Of a stretch of 64,000 nucleotides of DNA, positions 1 through 11,728 are shown piece by piece. How positions within the stretch are numbered: position 1 is the stretch's first letter; each line of letters starts with the position of its first letter. A program made the translations under genes and the position numbers. This stretch comes from Ascochyta rabiei (taxonomy: Eukaryota > Ascomycota > Dothideomycetes > Pleosporales > Didymellaceae): assembly GCF_004011695.2 (NCBI RefSeq), contig NC_082411.1:1100001-1164000 (forward strand), given 5' to 3'. The notes beneath the pieces are model-generated. The model saw only the letters and a list, made by a program, of their open reading frames with translations. It was not told the origin of the DNA and ran no database searches.

Positions 1-561
1 GACGCTCTTGTCTGTGCCCTCGAGATCGAGCCCGTTGAGCCAGCGCTCGAGCCCGACCTCACGGAACAGGAACTCGCGCTCTGCTAGCCCTCCTCCCTCT
101 GCATCGGGCACGCTGACCCATCGTGAGTTGACCCATGTCTCCTCGCCGCGCCGTAAGAGGGTTGCTACCTCCTCCTTGGCCCGCCCGTCGAAGTATATGT
201 AGGCGGCGATGGTCTCGTTGGGCGAGGTGGTCAGCGGCTTGTAGGGGGCTATGGCAGCGCCGTACTTGCCCCGCTCGCTGGTGAAGCCGGGGAGGCCGCC
301 GACGATCCTGGGCTTGGGATTCGGGTCTTGGTCGGTTGGCTTGGGGGCCGAGTAGGGGACGTGGAGGCCCGGGGTGAGGAGGGTGATGGAGATGGCGAAG
401 GTGGACTGCTCAGGCTTGGTCGCACCGGGGGGGACTTTGGCGGGGGGGACAGGAATGTACGAGGTGATGCGGTGGAATTTGGACTGCTTCTGTATCGAGT
501 GCTCTGACAGCGGGCCGTTGGGGGTGTGGATGCTCACCGCGAGCCCCAGGAAGCAGGGCAT
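1..561 (-). CDS. Unrecognised fungal protein, truncated by the window edge
   Basis: An open frame starts at ATG 561-559 and runs without a stop for 187 codons to base 1, so the 3' end is missing. The start MPCFLGLAVSIHTPNG is not a signal peptide. The body has alternating hydrophobic residues suggesting a beta-rich N-terminal domain, then a proline-rich loop (PKPTDQDPNPKP), then charged segments with several tryptophans (ETWVNSRWVSV, LERWLNGLDLEG). It reads as a globular intracellular protein. The pattern loosely recalls uncharacterised fungal DUF families such as DUF7918, but I cannot confirm membership and assign no function. The third-position C/G preference matches neighbouring real genes, and the opposite strand offers only repeat-rich ORFs. 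Confidence 0.6.
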   Translation of the reverse strand, partial: MPCFLGLAVSIHTPNGPLSEHSIQKQSKFHRITSYIPVPPAKVPPGATKPEQSTFAISITLLTPGLHVPYSAPKPTDQDPNPKPRIVGGLPGFTSERGKYGAAIAPYKPLTTSPNETIAAYIYFDGRAKEEVATLLRRGEETWVNSRWVSVPDAEGGGLAEREFLFREVGLERWLNGLDLEGTDKSV

Positions 562-1302
562 GGCGGGCTGTGGCTACGGATAGCGGTTGCCTGCGCGGGG
601 AGATAGCCGCGGGGGTGGTGCGGAGCTCGTCGACGGTGTGTGGCCTCGGCTCGCCTCTTGCAGGTTGCGGTGGCACTGCTGGGAGACGACGCTGCACAGG
701 GAGCGGGCGCGGGCACGGGCGCGGGCGAAATTTGGGGGGTGGGGTGGCTCTGGCTGGCTGTGTTTACAAAAGGTCGGTGTATGCGGCGGAGAGCGCTCGG
801 AGCGAGAAGAGGGACGATGCTCTACCACACGGAGCCAATCACATGAATCAGACGCGTGATAGCGCGCGTCCGCGGATAGCGCAGTCAGCCACAGGTCAGG
901 AGGAGAGCGAGTCTAGCGGCAGCGAGTTGAGGCGGAGAGTCATGAAAGAAACAGGCCTGGTGGTGCTGTGGTGCCGTGGTGCTGTGGCGCTGTGGTGCTG
1001 TGGCGCTGTGGTGCCGTGGTCCTGTGGTCCTGTGGCGCTGTGGCGCTGTGGCGCTGTGGTCCTGTGATTGGGCGCCGTCCCAACATGTCGACATGTCGAG
1101 CAGCTCAGAGGGCCCTCGACCCTGCTTCCCCGCGTCGCGTCATCGTCAACAAACAGACCCAGCCTCACGCCCAAGCACACGCACGTCTTGCACTGAACTG
1201 ACTTGAATGGCTTCACCCTGCATGCTGTCTGTGTGCTCTCCAATGGGAATTGGATTTCTCTGGTCTAGGGTATCATGTACAAAGCAACGCTACCTGATGG
1301 AT
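562..1302. other. Intergenic, GC-rich, no supported gene
   Basis: This holds the 5' flank of the edge gene and the 3' flank of the SR140 gene. The overlapping ORFs here are low-complexity readings of GGGCGCGGGCAC-type runs and of the 9-bp minisatellite at 961-1066. I see no conserved protein. Confidence 0.6.
961..1066. repeat. 9-bp minisatellite, GCTGTGGYG-like
   Basis: About eleven to twelve slightly diverged copies of a 9-bp unit (gctgtggcg, gctgtggtg, cctgtggtc). They create spurious cysteine- and tryptophan-rich or histidine- and threonine-rich ORFs in several frames. Confidence 0.85.
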
Positions 1303-3444
1303 TCACTCTCCATCAGAGGCAAACATGTCTTCAGCGCGCGGTCGCAGGCGCCTAGCCCGTGCTGCTGCTGTTTCTCCTGCTACTTCTCCTGCTACTTCTC
1401 CTGCTACTTCTCCTGCTACTTCTCCTGCTACTTCTCCTGCTACTTCTCCTGCTATTCCAGGTGCCGCTGCTGTTTCCCCTGCTATTTCAGCTACCGCTGC
1501 TGGAGACATACCCTTGCTCCACCCATCCAGCGCCTGCATATCCTCCCCATTCTCCTGATCCACATCCATCCTCTCCACCCCGTCATCGTGGTCCGCCTGG
1601 ATCTTGCTAGCAGCCTTGCGCTTGCTTCTCTTCTCGGCCAACTTCCTCTCTTGCTCCTCCTGCTCCTTTTGTCTTTCTCGCGCGTTGAAAGCCTCGTCGA
1701 GATGCTCCAGTGCCGGCTTGTCGAACAAATGCTCGTCTTTCCACACCGTGAGGATGCTGTTGACCTCGTCTCGGTACGTTCTTTCTGTCATGCGGCCCAT
1801 CTCTAGCTGCGCAGGAAGCTTCTGAAGGTGCTCAAACGCCTTACGCTCAACAAGCTGCGTACCGATAGCCAATCGATATTTGTAAGACACTCCAGACTCC
1901 CTCGATGTCGTCAGCAAAACGTCAGAGAGGATGCGAAGCGCGTTCAGAGTCGTCTGTCGAAGATCCGTGCGCCTGCGCTCTTCCCTGCCCTCTGTATCGC
2001 CAAGACGTCTTCTCGTGTTGGTTTCACTCATCTGGAAGGGCTCGATCAAATTCGAGACGAGAAGGTGAATGACCTCGTCCATGCCCTGAGCAGCGTGCTC
2101 GACAGCAAACACAGAGATAGCAGCGATGTCGTCGGCAACGATGCTTCCCGGTGGCAGCGATGTGAGCAACCACAGGAACATGGCTCTCGACCGGGGGCTC
2201 ATGATACCGTGACCGTTATCCACCCTGCCAGGGTAGTTGTCACCAACAGGGAGCTGTCTCTGCTGAGGCTTCTCTTCGTCTTCGTCATCCTCTGAATCCT
2301 CGTAGTCGGCATCGAAGGCTCCCAAGTGATTCGCGAATTCGTCGGCGAGTGGGTCGGTAGGTCCTTGCCAGTTCCCTTGGCGCGCAAACATCTCCGAGTT
2401 GGGTGTGTCGCATACGATTTGATGCAGTCTCCAACGGTAGTATCGATTTACGGGGTGCTTCTGATCGAACAGCCAGGCGAATCGTTCTTCTTCCTGGACC
2501 TGTGCATCGTTCATCAGCCCAGCCTCGAATTCCACACCACCGTTGATCACACCCTCAATTGTCATATGTACCAAGCGTAGCGTTGCGGCATCTGGCGGCT
2601 GATTGGCAGTGACGACCAGACGTTCAGTGTCTGTGCGGGGGCGGTCTCTGTCTCTGGCTCCGCCTCCGAGGTCTGGTGGAGGAGCATAGCCCTTGACCAC
2701 CTCTGGAGCCTGCCACCGAGCACCAAACGGCTCCGTGCGCTGTTCTGTACCCACAACACGCCCCCCAAGGTATCTATCCAGATGCAGATAGTATCCTCTC
2801 CCCAGGTATCTTTTGTCGTTCAGCCTGTTCATGGCATCGTCGAGATCTCGCGCGCTGGCGTCCTTGTCGAAGATGACTTTCATCGTTGCACTCGGCCGTC
2901 CTTTCTGCAATGAACCTTCTGACGGGATCCTTTCCACCTTGGTAACTTTCAGCGATGGAAATTCTGCGAAGAGCTCTTCGACTCGTTTGGGATCCATTGT
3001 CGGTGGTAGATTGGAGGCTTTCGCTACGACCGTTGTGTACAGGTTCTCCCTCGGCTTGCCCGCTCCGAGGGCAGCGGGACCTGTAGGGGCGCCGCCGCCG
3101 CCAAAACGTGATTGCGCCGGAGGGACCAGGCGTCCAGAGCCTGCGCTTCTGAATTCGTCGAGAGGATCAGTCTCGAGGGTGCCGGGCCCGCTCTTCATGT
3201 TCCGTTGCCTCCCAGTAAAATGCCTCTTGCTTCCCGTGGGAACAAACACATCCTCTTCCGCCTCCTGTCGCTCTGGTTCGCCGAGCACCTTGCTCCCAGC
3301 GCCGTGCTCCTCCTCGAATTCGGCCATGACCTTGTCCAGCGCATTTTTCTCTTCTCGCTCCTTTGCCTCCTCGTCCGCCTTCACTTTGGCGTTCAACTGG
3401 GCCTTGTTGGCCTTGGCCGCGCCCAACGAGAACTTGAACGCCAT
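1303..3444 (-). CDS. U2 snRNP-associated SURP protein (SR140/U2SURP-like)
   Basis: Pre-mRNA splicing factor associated with the U2 snRNP, expected in the nucleus. The 713-residue product is one exon. The order of parts matches SR140: an N-terminal MAFKFSLGAAKANKAQ segment, an RRM (about 137-225), a SURP module (about 288-340, ending PVNRYYRWRLH), and a CID-like helical domain (about 415-560) with SPRSRAMFLWLLTSLPPGS. An acidic and lysine-rich C-terminal tail follows. I start at ATG 3444 rather than the frame's upstream extension because the upstream residues look like leader DNA and MAFKFSLG is the expected start. Near the C-terminus a 12-bp minisatellite encodes repeated AGEV. It is divergent from the gene starting at 3601. 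Identity is secure at family level; the exact CID limits are approximate. Confidence 0.92.
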   Translation of the reverse strand: MAFKFSLGAAKANKAQLNAKVKADEEAKEREEKNALDKVMAEFEEEHGAGSKVLGEPERQEAEEDVFVPTGSKRHFTGRQRNMKSGPGTLETDPLDEFRSAGSGRLVPPAQSRFGGGGAPTGPAALGAGKPRENLYTTVVAKASNLPPTMDPKRVEELFAEFPSLKVTKVERIPSEGSLQKGRPSATMKVIFDKDASARDLDDAMNRLNDKRYLGRGYYLHLDRYLGGRVVGTEQRTEPFGARWQAPEVVKGYAPPPDLGGGARDRDRPRTDTERLVVTANQPPDAATLRLVHMTIEGVINGGVEFEAGLMNDAQVQEEERFAWLFDQKHPVNRYYRWRLHQIVCDTPNSEMFARQGNWQGPTDPLADEFANHLGAFDADYEDSEDDEDEEKPQQRQLPVGDNYPGRVDNGHGIMSPRSRAMFLWLLTSLPPGSIVADDIAAISVFAVEHAAQGMDEVIHLLVSNLIEPFQMSETNTRRRLGDTEGREERRRTDLRQTTLNALRILSDVLLTTSRESGVSYKYRLAIGTQLVERKAFEHLQKLPAQLEMGRMTERTYRDEVNSILTVWKDEHLFDKPALEHLDEAFNARERQKEQEEQERKLAEKRSKRKAASKIQADHDDGVERMDVDQENGEDMQALDGWSKGMSPAAVAEIAGETAAAPGIAGEVAGEVAGEVAGEVAGEVAGEVAGETAAARARRLRPRAEDMFASDGE
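1373..1454. repeat. Coding 12-bp minisatellite (AGEV repeat)
   Basis: About seven nearly perfect copies of a 12-bp unit (tcctgctacttc on the plus strand) inside the SR140-like gene. They encode tandem Ala-Gly-Glu-Val on the minus strand. Unit length is a multiple of three, so copy-number change keeps the frame. Confidence 0.93.
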
Positions 3445-3600
3445 GTCGTTGGTGTGGTGTGTGTGCGGCAGCTCCCGCAGAAGTTCACGTTGCGGAGAAG
3501 AGCTGCTGGCGCCGATCACTTTAGCGCTGTTTTCGCCATCGTCACATCGCGAACAGAACAAGGGCCTCGACAACCTCACGACTACCTCCAAAGTCACATC
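3445..3600. promoter_or_regulatory. Shared divergent promoter interval
   Basis: Only 156 bp separate the start codon of the SR140-like gene (minus) from the ATG at 3601 (plus). Both upstream regions must lie here. I see no convincing TATA box. Confidence 0.5.
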
Positions 3601-4825
3601 ATGTCATCGGCACAGGAGGTGCAGTCGTTACTAAGGTTCTTATCACAAGACGCAAAAGTGCCACTAGCACAAGCACTTGCCAAAGCCAAGGACCTTCAAG
3701 CTGCGAAGCTTGTCCTGTAAGCACGTGAGAGCGCGTTTATTGCGGCACGTCAAATCTGACGACGCGTGCAGGGCTGCAGATCTGGCAAAAGCAGACTTTT
3801 CAACCCTCAAGAGTATTTTCGAAGACGACAAGACGGCGCGACAGGTGCTCAATGCCGCAAAACGTGTATCGAAGAAGCGGTCCTTGGGTGAAGCATCAGG
3901 CACTGGTCCAGTACCAGCGCCGTCACCCAAGAAGATCAAACCATTGTACGGACAGCCTTTCAGTCCATCGGAAATCGAGGCTTCTCTTGTGCTTCCAGCA
4001 GCTGAACGAAACGAAGCTGCACTCAAATCGAAAGTCATCTTCACCAATCGAGCCCCCCTACTACTAGCCTTCACAGTGGCACTGCTGAAGTTCACCATGC
4101 CAGAACAGCCGTTGTCGAGCAGACTGAGCCTTGCACAAGCCGTTGTCAGTATGAACAGCAAGACCAAAGCGGTTCACATCGGTATCGACAGCGGGAAAAC
4201 TGCAGAGGATGAAGGCTGGGGAGAAGGACAACCAATTATCCGGATCATGAATAGGGAGGTTCGAGTCACGAAGCGCTGGGGCTACGAATGGGAAGAGAGC
4301 TCAGCACCAGCAAAGGTCAAGAGTGAAGCATCGATGCAAGGCACTGTGAAAGAGGAAGACTCGACACAAGGGACCCTAGTAGGTGATGACGAGCCTGCGA
4401 AAGCCAAGGAACCCGCGCTCTGGGGTATCGACTTAGAAGCCCTCAAGAAAGCCAGTTCTGGGACTAGCCCACCTAAAGGATCCAGTCAGTTGCCTATCCA
4501 CACCGCTCAAGGCGCACGAGCGTATCTGATGAAGTCTTTCGAAACACCAAAAGCGGCTCCAACAGGAACCGAAACCACACCTGTGAAGCGAGCCGCTGCT
4601 TCTCTGACGGCAGAGAAAGAGCGCAACCTGGGGATGTTGTTAGGTGCTCTCGAGCTCCTGTATCAGTCCTGGGCCCAGGTACTGAGCATGGAAGATCTTG
4701 ATAGACGAGCTTGGGGCTGGTATGTACGCACGCGGCCAGAAGTTGCGTCTGGGCAGGCAGGCTGGGGTGGGAAGGGCACCGTCAAACTATCGGATATTCT
4801 TGAGCTCAGGCGACCCGCAGACTGA
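3601..4825 (+). CDS. Unrecognised conserved-looking protein, 2 exons
   Basis: Exon 1 is 3601-3716 and exon 2 is 3772-4825. The 55-bp intron (GTAAGC...GTGCAG) joins CT+G so that LVL runs into AADLAKADFSTLKS. The product is 389 aa. The N-terminus (MSSAQEVQSLLRFLSQDAK) begins a helical domain to about residue 70 that ends in KRVSKKR, a possible nuclear localisation signal. A central conserved-looking part (VHIGIDSGKTAEDEGWGEG, MNREVRVTKRWGYEWEE) is followed by an acidic, K/E-rich linker (VKSEASMQGTVKEED). A C-terminal helical and tryptophan-rich segment contains RRAWGWYVRTRPEV. I do not recognise the family. The composition suggests a nuclear protein, but no catalytic motif is visible. It shares its promoter interval with the SR140-like gene. 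Confidence 0.8.
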
Positions 4826-4916
4826 TATTGACTGTGGAAAGACTGGCAGGCGGGTATTGTAACCTGGACGTGAACCAAATTCTTCAATCCATCCTTCGGC
4901 TTCGTCCAGCTAAGCT

Positions 4917-6938
<2,022 letters not shown>

Positions 6939-7114
6939 GCGAGGGCACGATTGCATGGCGTCGGCGTTGGACGGGTCAGGAATACGGACATTGTTCGAGG
7001 CCTTCGGGCCTGCTGATGAAAGATATCCACGGCAGGTAGGGAGATGGTTACTTTGGGGGCTTTGCGTACATCTGCTACTGCCTTTAACTATAACAATTCA
7101 CTTCTTCTCCTTTG

Positions 7115-7786
7115 TCACCTCTCTCCCACGACCTCCCCTGGCGTCAGAAACCCCTCTTCGCTGCCCCCCACCGGATGGCTCGTGAGCGCCGCATTTCGAC
7201 ACTGCGAAACAAAAACCTGATGAGACGACCTCACGACCGAGTCCTTCCTGAGCTGCCCTTGCCCTTGCCCTTGCCCCGCCTGGCCAGCCTCATCAGGAAC
7301 AGACAGCAGTTCGCAACCGCACTCCACGGTCTCCTCCCGCGCAGCAGACGGCGGGAGAGGGAAACGAAACACACCCGAGTCCTCAGTAACGAGCACGTGT
7401 CTCTGTTCCTGTCCCTGTCCCTGTCCCTGTCCGTGTGCGTGTGCGTGTGCGTGTGCGTATTCCAGACAACCACTCTCTCGAACCTCGCGCTCAAGAGGCC
7501 AAGCAGGAGCGTCCCCGTGCGTGCGAGCACTCGAGAGCGTCGTCTCCGCCATGGGCGTGTCGGCGGGCACGGCTGTTGTTGGGCTCACCGGCTTCTTCGG
7601 CTTCTTCGGCGGCTGTTGCTTCTTCCTCTGCTTCTTCAGCGGGCTCGCCTGCCTGCGTCCGCGTGCGGCGAGGGACAGGAGGCGCCGGAGCTTCGTGGGC
7701 GTGTGGTCTGTCGTGGGAGTGTGGGGTTGCTTGGTGGGTGGTGGGAGTGCTGTACGGGTATTATGGGGGGTGCTGTCGGGGGTCAT
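7115..7786 (-). CDS. Low-complexity hypothetical ORF
   Basis: A 223-codon frame from ATG 7786. The N-terminal third is Pro/Thr/Lys-rich and basic (KKQQPPKKPKKPVSPTT). The middle holds His-Ala and Gly-Gln dipeptide runs encoded by a hexanucleotide microsatellite at 7405-7458. The end (VFRFPLPPSAAREETVECG) looks more like ordinary protein. The frame can be extended upstream to 7945, but that part reads like untranslated leader. No domain is recognised. It could be a lineage-specific disordered protein or a chance ORF over repeats; the plus strand carries competing ORFs. Confidence 0.35.
   Translation of the reverse strand: MTPDSTPHNTRTALPPPTKQPHTPTTDHTPTKLRRLLSLAARGRRQASPLKKQRKKQQPPKKPKKPVSPTTAVPADTPMAETTLSSARTHGDAPAWPLEREVRESGCLEYAHAHAHAHGQGQGQGQEQRHVLVTEDSGVFRFPLPPSAAREETVECGCELLSVPDEAGQAGQGQGQGQLRKDSVVRSSHQVFVSQCRNAALTSHPVGGSEEGFLTPGEVVGER
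7405..7458. repeat. Compound hexanucleotide microsatellite (cctgtc)n(gtgtgc)n
   Basis: About four copies of a cctgtc-type unit run directly into about four copies of a gtgtgc-type unit. On the minus strand these encode the AHAHAH and GQGQGQ runs of the ORF at 7115-7786. Confidence 0.85.
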
Positions 7787-8637
7787 TGCCGTGTGGACTG
7801 AGAGTGTGGGTTCGTGTGGGCGTGAGAGAGAGAGAGAGAAATTAATAAGATGGAGACAGGGGGGTGTTTGTGCAGCGCTTCGTTCTTTCCTTTTATTTAT
7901 TCCATTTTTATACCCCTCCGGCTTCTTGGGGACAGGTCGTTGCACACTCGTACATGCCTACTTATCATCGTATGCCTGCCGACAGCCGGGTGGGCGAAGG
8001 GATGGAGTGATCGAAGCTAGAGGCAGGACACCCCGCGCTGGGCATTACAATGCTGAAGCTGACCCTGGTAAGCATGATGTCAATATACTTTGGCGAAGAG
8101 AAGAAAATCGATAGATGGGCAGGAAGAATGTGTGGTACGTGGTACAAGGGATAGTTGTAGGTGAGCGCTAGGAGCCCGTGGGTGGGCGAACGGCGGGTAC
8201 GACTGCGACTGCGGATGACTGGAAGGGTAGAAGCCGGGTATCCACCTCACTTCATTGTTGGGTGGCAGATCGTGGTGAGGTTCGAGTGTAGTATCGCTGA
8301 TGGATAGTTCTGACAAGCTTGGTACAGCGAGCAGTCATGCTGGTGTTGTAGGCTACATTGATCTACGCTCGTGAGCAGCAGCAGCCCCTTGGAGATGACA
8401 GTAGTTGCACGTGTTAGCACGCGTGTGGAGGTATCGTTTCATTCAGGAGCAAGTCCCAGTTCGTTGATTCTCTGGTTATCATGTCTCCTCACATATCCTC
8501 CCCAGTCGCGGCGCCTTGCAGCACCCGACTAACGCATCCATGCCCTCATGATGACCATGTGTAAAGCCGATTCATTCGTGAAGAACTCCGGAACCGAAGG
8601 AAAATGCCAACGCGCCACTTTTCCCCAAAGCGAGCGC
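7787..8637. other. Intergenic; one possible orphan exon
   Basis: No recognised gene. On the minus strand 8140-8315 reads through a proline- and histidine-rich peptide (TLEPHHDLPPNNEVRWIPGF) behind a possible TTGTCAG acceptor. It could be an exon of a small unassigned gene, but I could not find a matching first exon. Confidence 0.3.
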
Positions 8638-9041
8638 TTATCGCAGACGGCGGGCCTCGCGTTCGGACTCGAGCAGGCAGAGGATGTCGTTCTCACGGAC
8701 TGTGCAGTGTTAGTTGGCCCGAGTCTGGCACGGTGGACGGGGAGGGTTACGTACCAGCGCCCTTGACGTTGCGGATGATGGAACGGGTCTGGTCGTCCAT
8801 GAACTCGACACGGCACTGGGTGACACCACCACGGGAGCCTGTGGTGCCGTTAGCCTACGCTTCTTGCAGTTTTTCGTTTTATTTTTTTCTGCAGCTGTGC
8901 AGCTGTGCAGCCGTGCCGCCGTGCAGTTGCGCTCCATCTCTTCCTCGTGCGCTGCCTGGCACAGTGCGGGGATCGCGTACCGGTTCGGCCAAGGACACGA
9001 GTGACCTTGACGAGCTTGACGGGGGCCTTAGCGGTATCCAT
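8638..9041 (-). CDS. RPS28: 40S ribosomal protein S28, 3 exons
   Basis: Small-subunit ribosomal protein eS28, cytosolic translation. Exons are 9041-8981, 8838-8755 and 8699-8638, giving 68 aa, the normal length for eS28. It begins [20 protein letters not shown], continues [20 protein letters not shown] and ends [12 protein letters not shown]. Both introns have GTACG-type donors. Intron 1 (140 bp) ends CACCACAG and intron 2 (55 bp) ends TGCACAG. All three joins keep the frame: G+GC gives Gly and G+TC gives Val. The identity follows from near-complete agreement with the known eS28 sequence pattern. Confidence 0.97.
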
Positions 9042-9667
9042 TGTGTGAGAATGTGTGTTCGACGGGAGGCGGTCGTTCGGTGTGGATTGCGCAGCGGGTT
9101 GGATGTCTTGCTCTTGCTGTTGCAAATTCACCAGTGCGGAAATTCGCTAAGCGCGCTAGCGTGGTGGCCCATTTTAGCTCATCACGTGCCCTGGCCACTT
9201 CACCTACGCATCCATCGACGTTGGGGCTCGCAGATCATGTCGTACACATGCACAGTCGTGTCTGAGTTCCGAGTTCTTTTGTTTTCGCCTATGACTCTCT
9301 TCTGCTGAATTGCATGGCAAACGGGCATGGACACGAGCGGGTGCATGCTGAAGAACATGGGAGGCCGGCCAGAGGTTGACTGCAATCCATGGTCAGCATG
9401 CAGACCTTCCGTATCGGGCAGGTTCGTCTCGATGACCACGCTGGTCCCCGTCATGAGCCCGACACGAGACACTGTGGTCACACAACCCACACACAACACT
9501 GCATAGATTCATGAACTCGTATACACACATGATCGTTCAACAACTCGTCACTTCAATCGCGCGCTGTGCTTCCATGCAATCGCTAAATACGTTATTTCTA
9601 GAAAGGGTATCCGCTCTTCCAAATCCAAACCACCTGATGTAGCCAGCAAGTTTGCTTGAACTTCGTG
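9042..9667. other. Intergenic, no gene seen
   Basis: Upstream region of RPS28 and downstream region of the DUF2235 gene. Only short unconvincing ORFs occur. Confidence 0.6.
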
Positions 9668-11728
9668 CTACCGCCTCCCCTCCCACCACGCCTTGTCCTT
9701 CTCCCTGCGATGCGGCATCTCTTCTCTGATCTCCGTCTCGCCCCCGTCGTACACGCTCGTCCTGGGCCTGCTTCTCGCCCTCCCGTTCTTCTCCACTACG
9801 CTTCTCCTCCGCGTGCTCCTTGCATCGGCTTTCTCGTCCATTGGGAATGTGGATCTCGGCGTCATGGTGTCCCTCCTGCGTCTGCTCGTCGTACTCGCCG
9901 CTCCGGGGGTGGTCGGCGCCCGCGAACTCATGTCTGCGCTCATAGGCCGTTGGCTGCGGCGCTTGCTGTCGCGCGTCTTGGTCGGGGGAGGTCGCTTGAT
10001 GTAGTCATACGTGTCTGGGTCTTTGCGTGCAAGTTCCCGTTCGAGGCGCCAGAGCGGTGCTTCCGGGAGGATCTTGACGGCGTCCGTGTCTCGCCATTTG
10101 ATCCGCCAGTGGATCTCTGGATCGGCCGCGCGCTGGCCGTTGGGCCCGTAGTCAACGACCAGTTTGTAGCTGTCGGTTAGAGCGCGTGCTTCGTAGTCTC
10201 CGCGGTCCAGCTGCCCGGGGCCTTGAAGACGGTAGCGTGTGCGAACAGAAGGATGGATGTACTCGTTAGTTTGTCGAAGAGGGCGATCTGTACTGCGGCC
10301 TGTGAAGGGGTCCACGGCGTGGTATTGGCCCGGTTGGCGGATCTGCATCATGTCAATGAACGTGCTGCTTGCGGGGTCGCGTAACAGAGAACGCACTGTA
10401 CTTCCACCCACGGCCATTACCCCTTTCAACTCGTTGTAGATTTTGCCAAAACTCCACGGCCGTATCCCTTGTCCTACACCCTTGTAGTAGTCCTCATTCA
10501 GGGCATCTTGCTCAAAAAGGTAGTCGTCACGCATTTCCAGGAACGGCTCCAGTTGGCTCATCATCCACGCCAGTGTAATATTCGCAAGTTGCATATCATC
10601 GTAGCCACCTCCGATATTTGCATGCACGCCTGGAAACCATACTTGGCGCAGCGTTGTCCGGTTGCCTTCTGGCTTTTCCCACACAGCTGGTGAAAATGAC
10701 GATCGGTTCTCGTCAAGAGCGAGGGCTTGGAAGGCGTTCTCAATGCAGTTGCTGAGTTTCGTGTCATAGAAGGCTGTTGCGCGGGACTGTTTGCCTTGCA
10801 GGCCGGCGCGCTGCAGAAGACCAATTCGCGGAATACCAAGACTGCCCACCGTATCCCAGACCGCAATGGCTTTGATGGGAACGTCGAGCCTCGTCAGGCC
10901 ACGACGTTCCAGCTCTTCCGCATACCGAGGATCGCTTGCACTGGGCTTGCGTGGGAACGGGATATCGGGGTGTTTTGGCACGTAGTTGGGATCTCTTCGG
11001 TGTTGACAGTCTTCGTAGACTTCTGGGAGGTCGTTGAGTCCCTTCTTCGTGAGCAGACCAACTTCGCCAATCAGACCAGCTATGCTACGTGCGGTGAAGG
11101 CGCCTCTTGAAAATCCAATGAGAAAAATCTCGTCGCCATGGTGGTAGTTGTTTGCCAAGAACGCGTATGCTTCTCGAACGTTGTCCGGAAGGCCTTTCCC
11201 AGTAGTGCCTGAGATGAGCTTGTACAACGGTCCCCCAGCCGTCCCTACACCAGAAGTGTAATTTACGATCTGGGGTATGCCGTCTTGGGTGACAGACTTG
11301 ATGGCTCTTGATACCCGGGTAACATTGCTTGGAATCGCAAGATCTCCATTCTTCTCGCCATCGTCTGAATTCAGCCAGGTCCCATCGCACGCAACAATTA
11401 GTCTCTTGAACATGCCTCTCCCTCCGCTCAGCCCTGGCGTGTCCATAAGCGGCCCGTTTCGGCCGACACTTCTTGCTCTACTTCTTGCTCGGACTGGCAT
11501 GTCGACCACGATTGGCGTTCGTGGACTTCTTGGAGGACCATCTACCACGATGGGTCCTGGAGGCGGTGCCCGCATGCTGGGCGCCCTGCTCCGACTCCTG
11601 GCTCGAGATGGCGCCACCGACATCTCTGCGCTTCTTCTGTGTCTTCGCTTCGGCGTGAAGTTGGAAGATGCGCTGGACGGAGACGAGGGCTCGTAGCCCG
11701 ACTCCGAGTCGCTGTTGGAGGAGGCCAC
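9668..11728 (-). CDS. DUF2235 alpha/beta-hydrolase-like protein (5' end uncertain)
   Basis: Large frame of up to 686 codons matching DUF2235, a family related to Tle1-type phospholipases. Numbering from the first open codon, the domain starts RLIVACDGTWLNS (109-121) and holds the nucleophile motif GFSRGA (205-210), WDTVGSLGIP and the block HANIGGGYDDMQL. The N-terminal 100 residues and the C-terminal 120 are Ser/Arg-rich and probably disordered. No signal peptide or membrane span is visible, so it is probably cytosolic; the substrate is unknown. The frame has no ATG at its 5' end: the first in-frame ATG is at 11623-11621 (MSVAPSRARSRSRAP). The sequence just upstream reads CTAAC...CCAACAG, like a branch site and acceptor, so an unseen first exon is likely. 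CDS minimum 9668-11623. Confidence 0.85.
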   Translation of the reverse strand: MASSNSDSESGYEPSSPSSASSNFTPKRRHRRSAEMSVAPSRARSRSRAPSMRAPPPGPIVVDGPPRSPRTPIVVDMPVRARSRARSVGRNGPLMDTPGLSGGRGMFKRLIVACDGTWLNSDDGEKNGDLAIPSNVTRVSRAIKSVTQDGIPQIVNYTSGVGTAGGPLYKLISGTTGKGLPDNVREAYAFLANNYHHGDEIFLIGFSRGAFTARSIAGLIGEVGLLTKKGLNDLPEVYEDCQHRRDPNYVPKHPDIPFPRKPSASDPRYAEELERRGLTRLDVPIKAIAVWDTVGSLGIPRIGLLQRAGLQGKQSRATAFYDTKLSNCIENAFQALALDENRSSFSPAVWEKPEGNRTTLRQVWFPGVHANIGGGYDDMQLANITLAWMMSQLEPFLEMRDDYLFEQDALNEDYYKGVGQGIRPWSFGKIYNELKGVMAVGGSTVRSLLRDPASSTFIDMMQIRQPGQYHAVDPFTGRSTDRPLRQTNEYIHPSVRTRYRLQGPGQLDRGDYEARALTDSYKLVVDYGPNGQRAADPEIHWRIKWRDTDAVKILPEAPLWRLERELARKDPDTYDYIKRPPPTKTRDSKRRSQRPMSADMSSRAPTTPGAASTTSRRRRDTMTPRSTFPMDEKADARSTRRRSVVEKNGRARSRPRTSVYDGGETEIREEMPHRREKDKAWWEGRR

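Noticed and set aside
570..1067. Plus-strand ORF over the 9-bp minisatellite
   Set aside because: Cys/Trp/Val-rich translation of simple repeat, antisense to the real edge gene at its start.
3112..3720. Plus-strand ORF antisense to the SR140-like gene
   Set aside because: Only its last part (3601-3716) is coding, as exon 1 of the next gene; the rest is a shadow.
8839..8980. Possible snoRNA in RPS28 intron 1
   Set aside because: No clear C/D or H/ACA boxes; the CTGCACAG repeats alone do not support an RNA gene.
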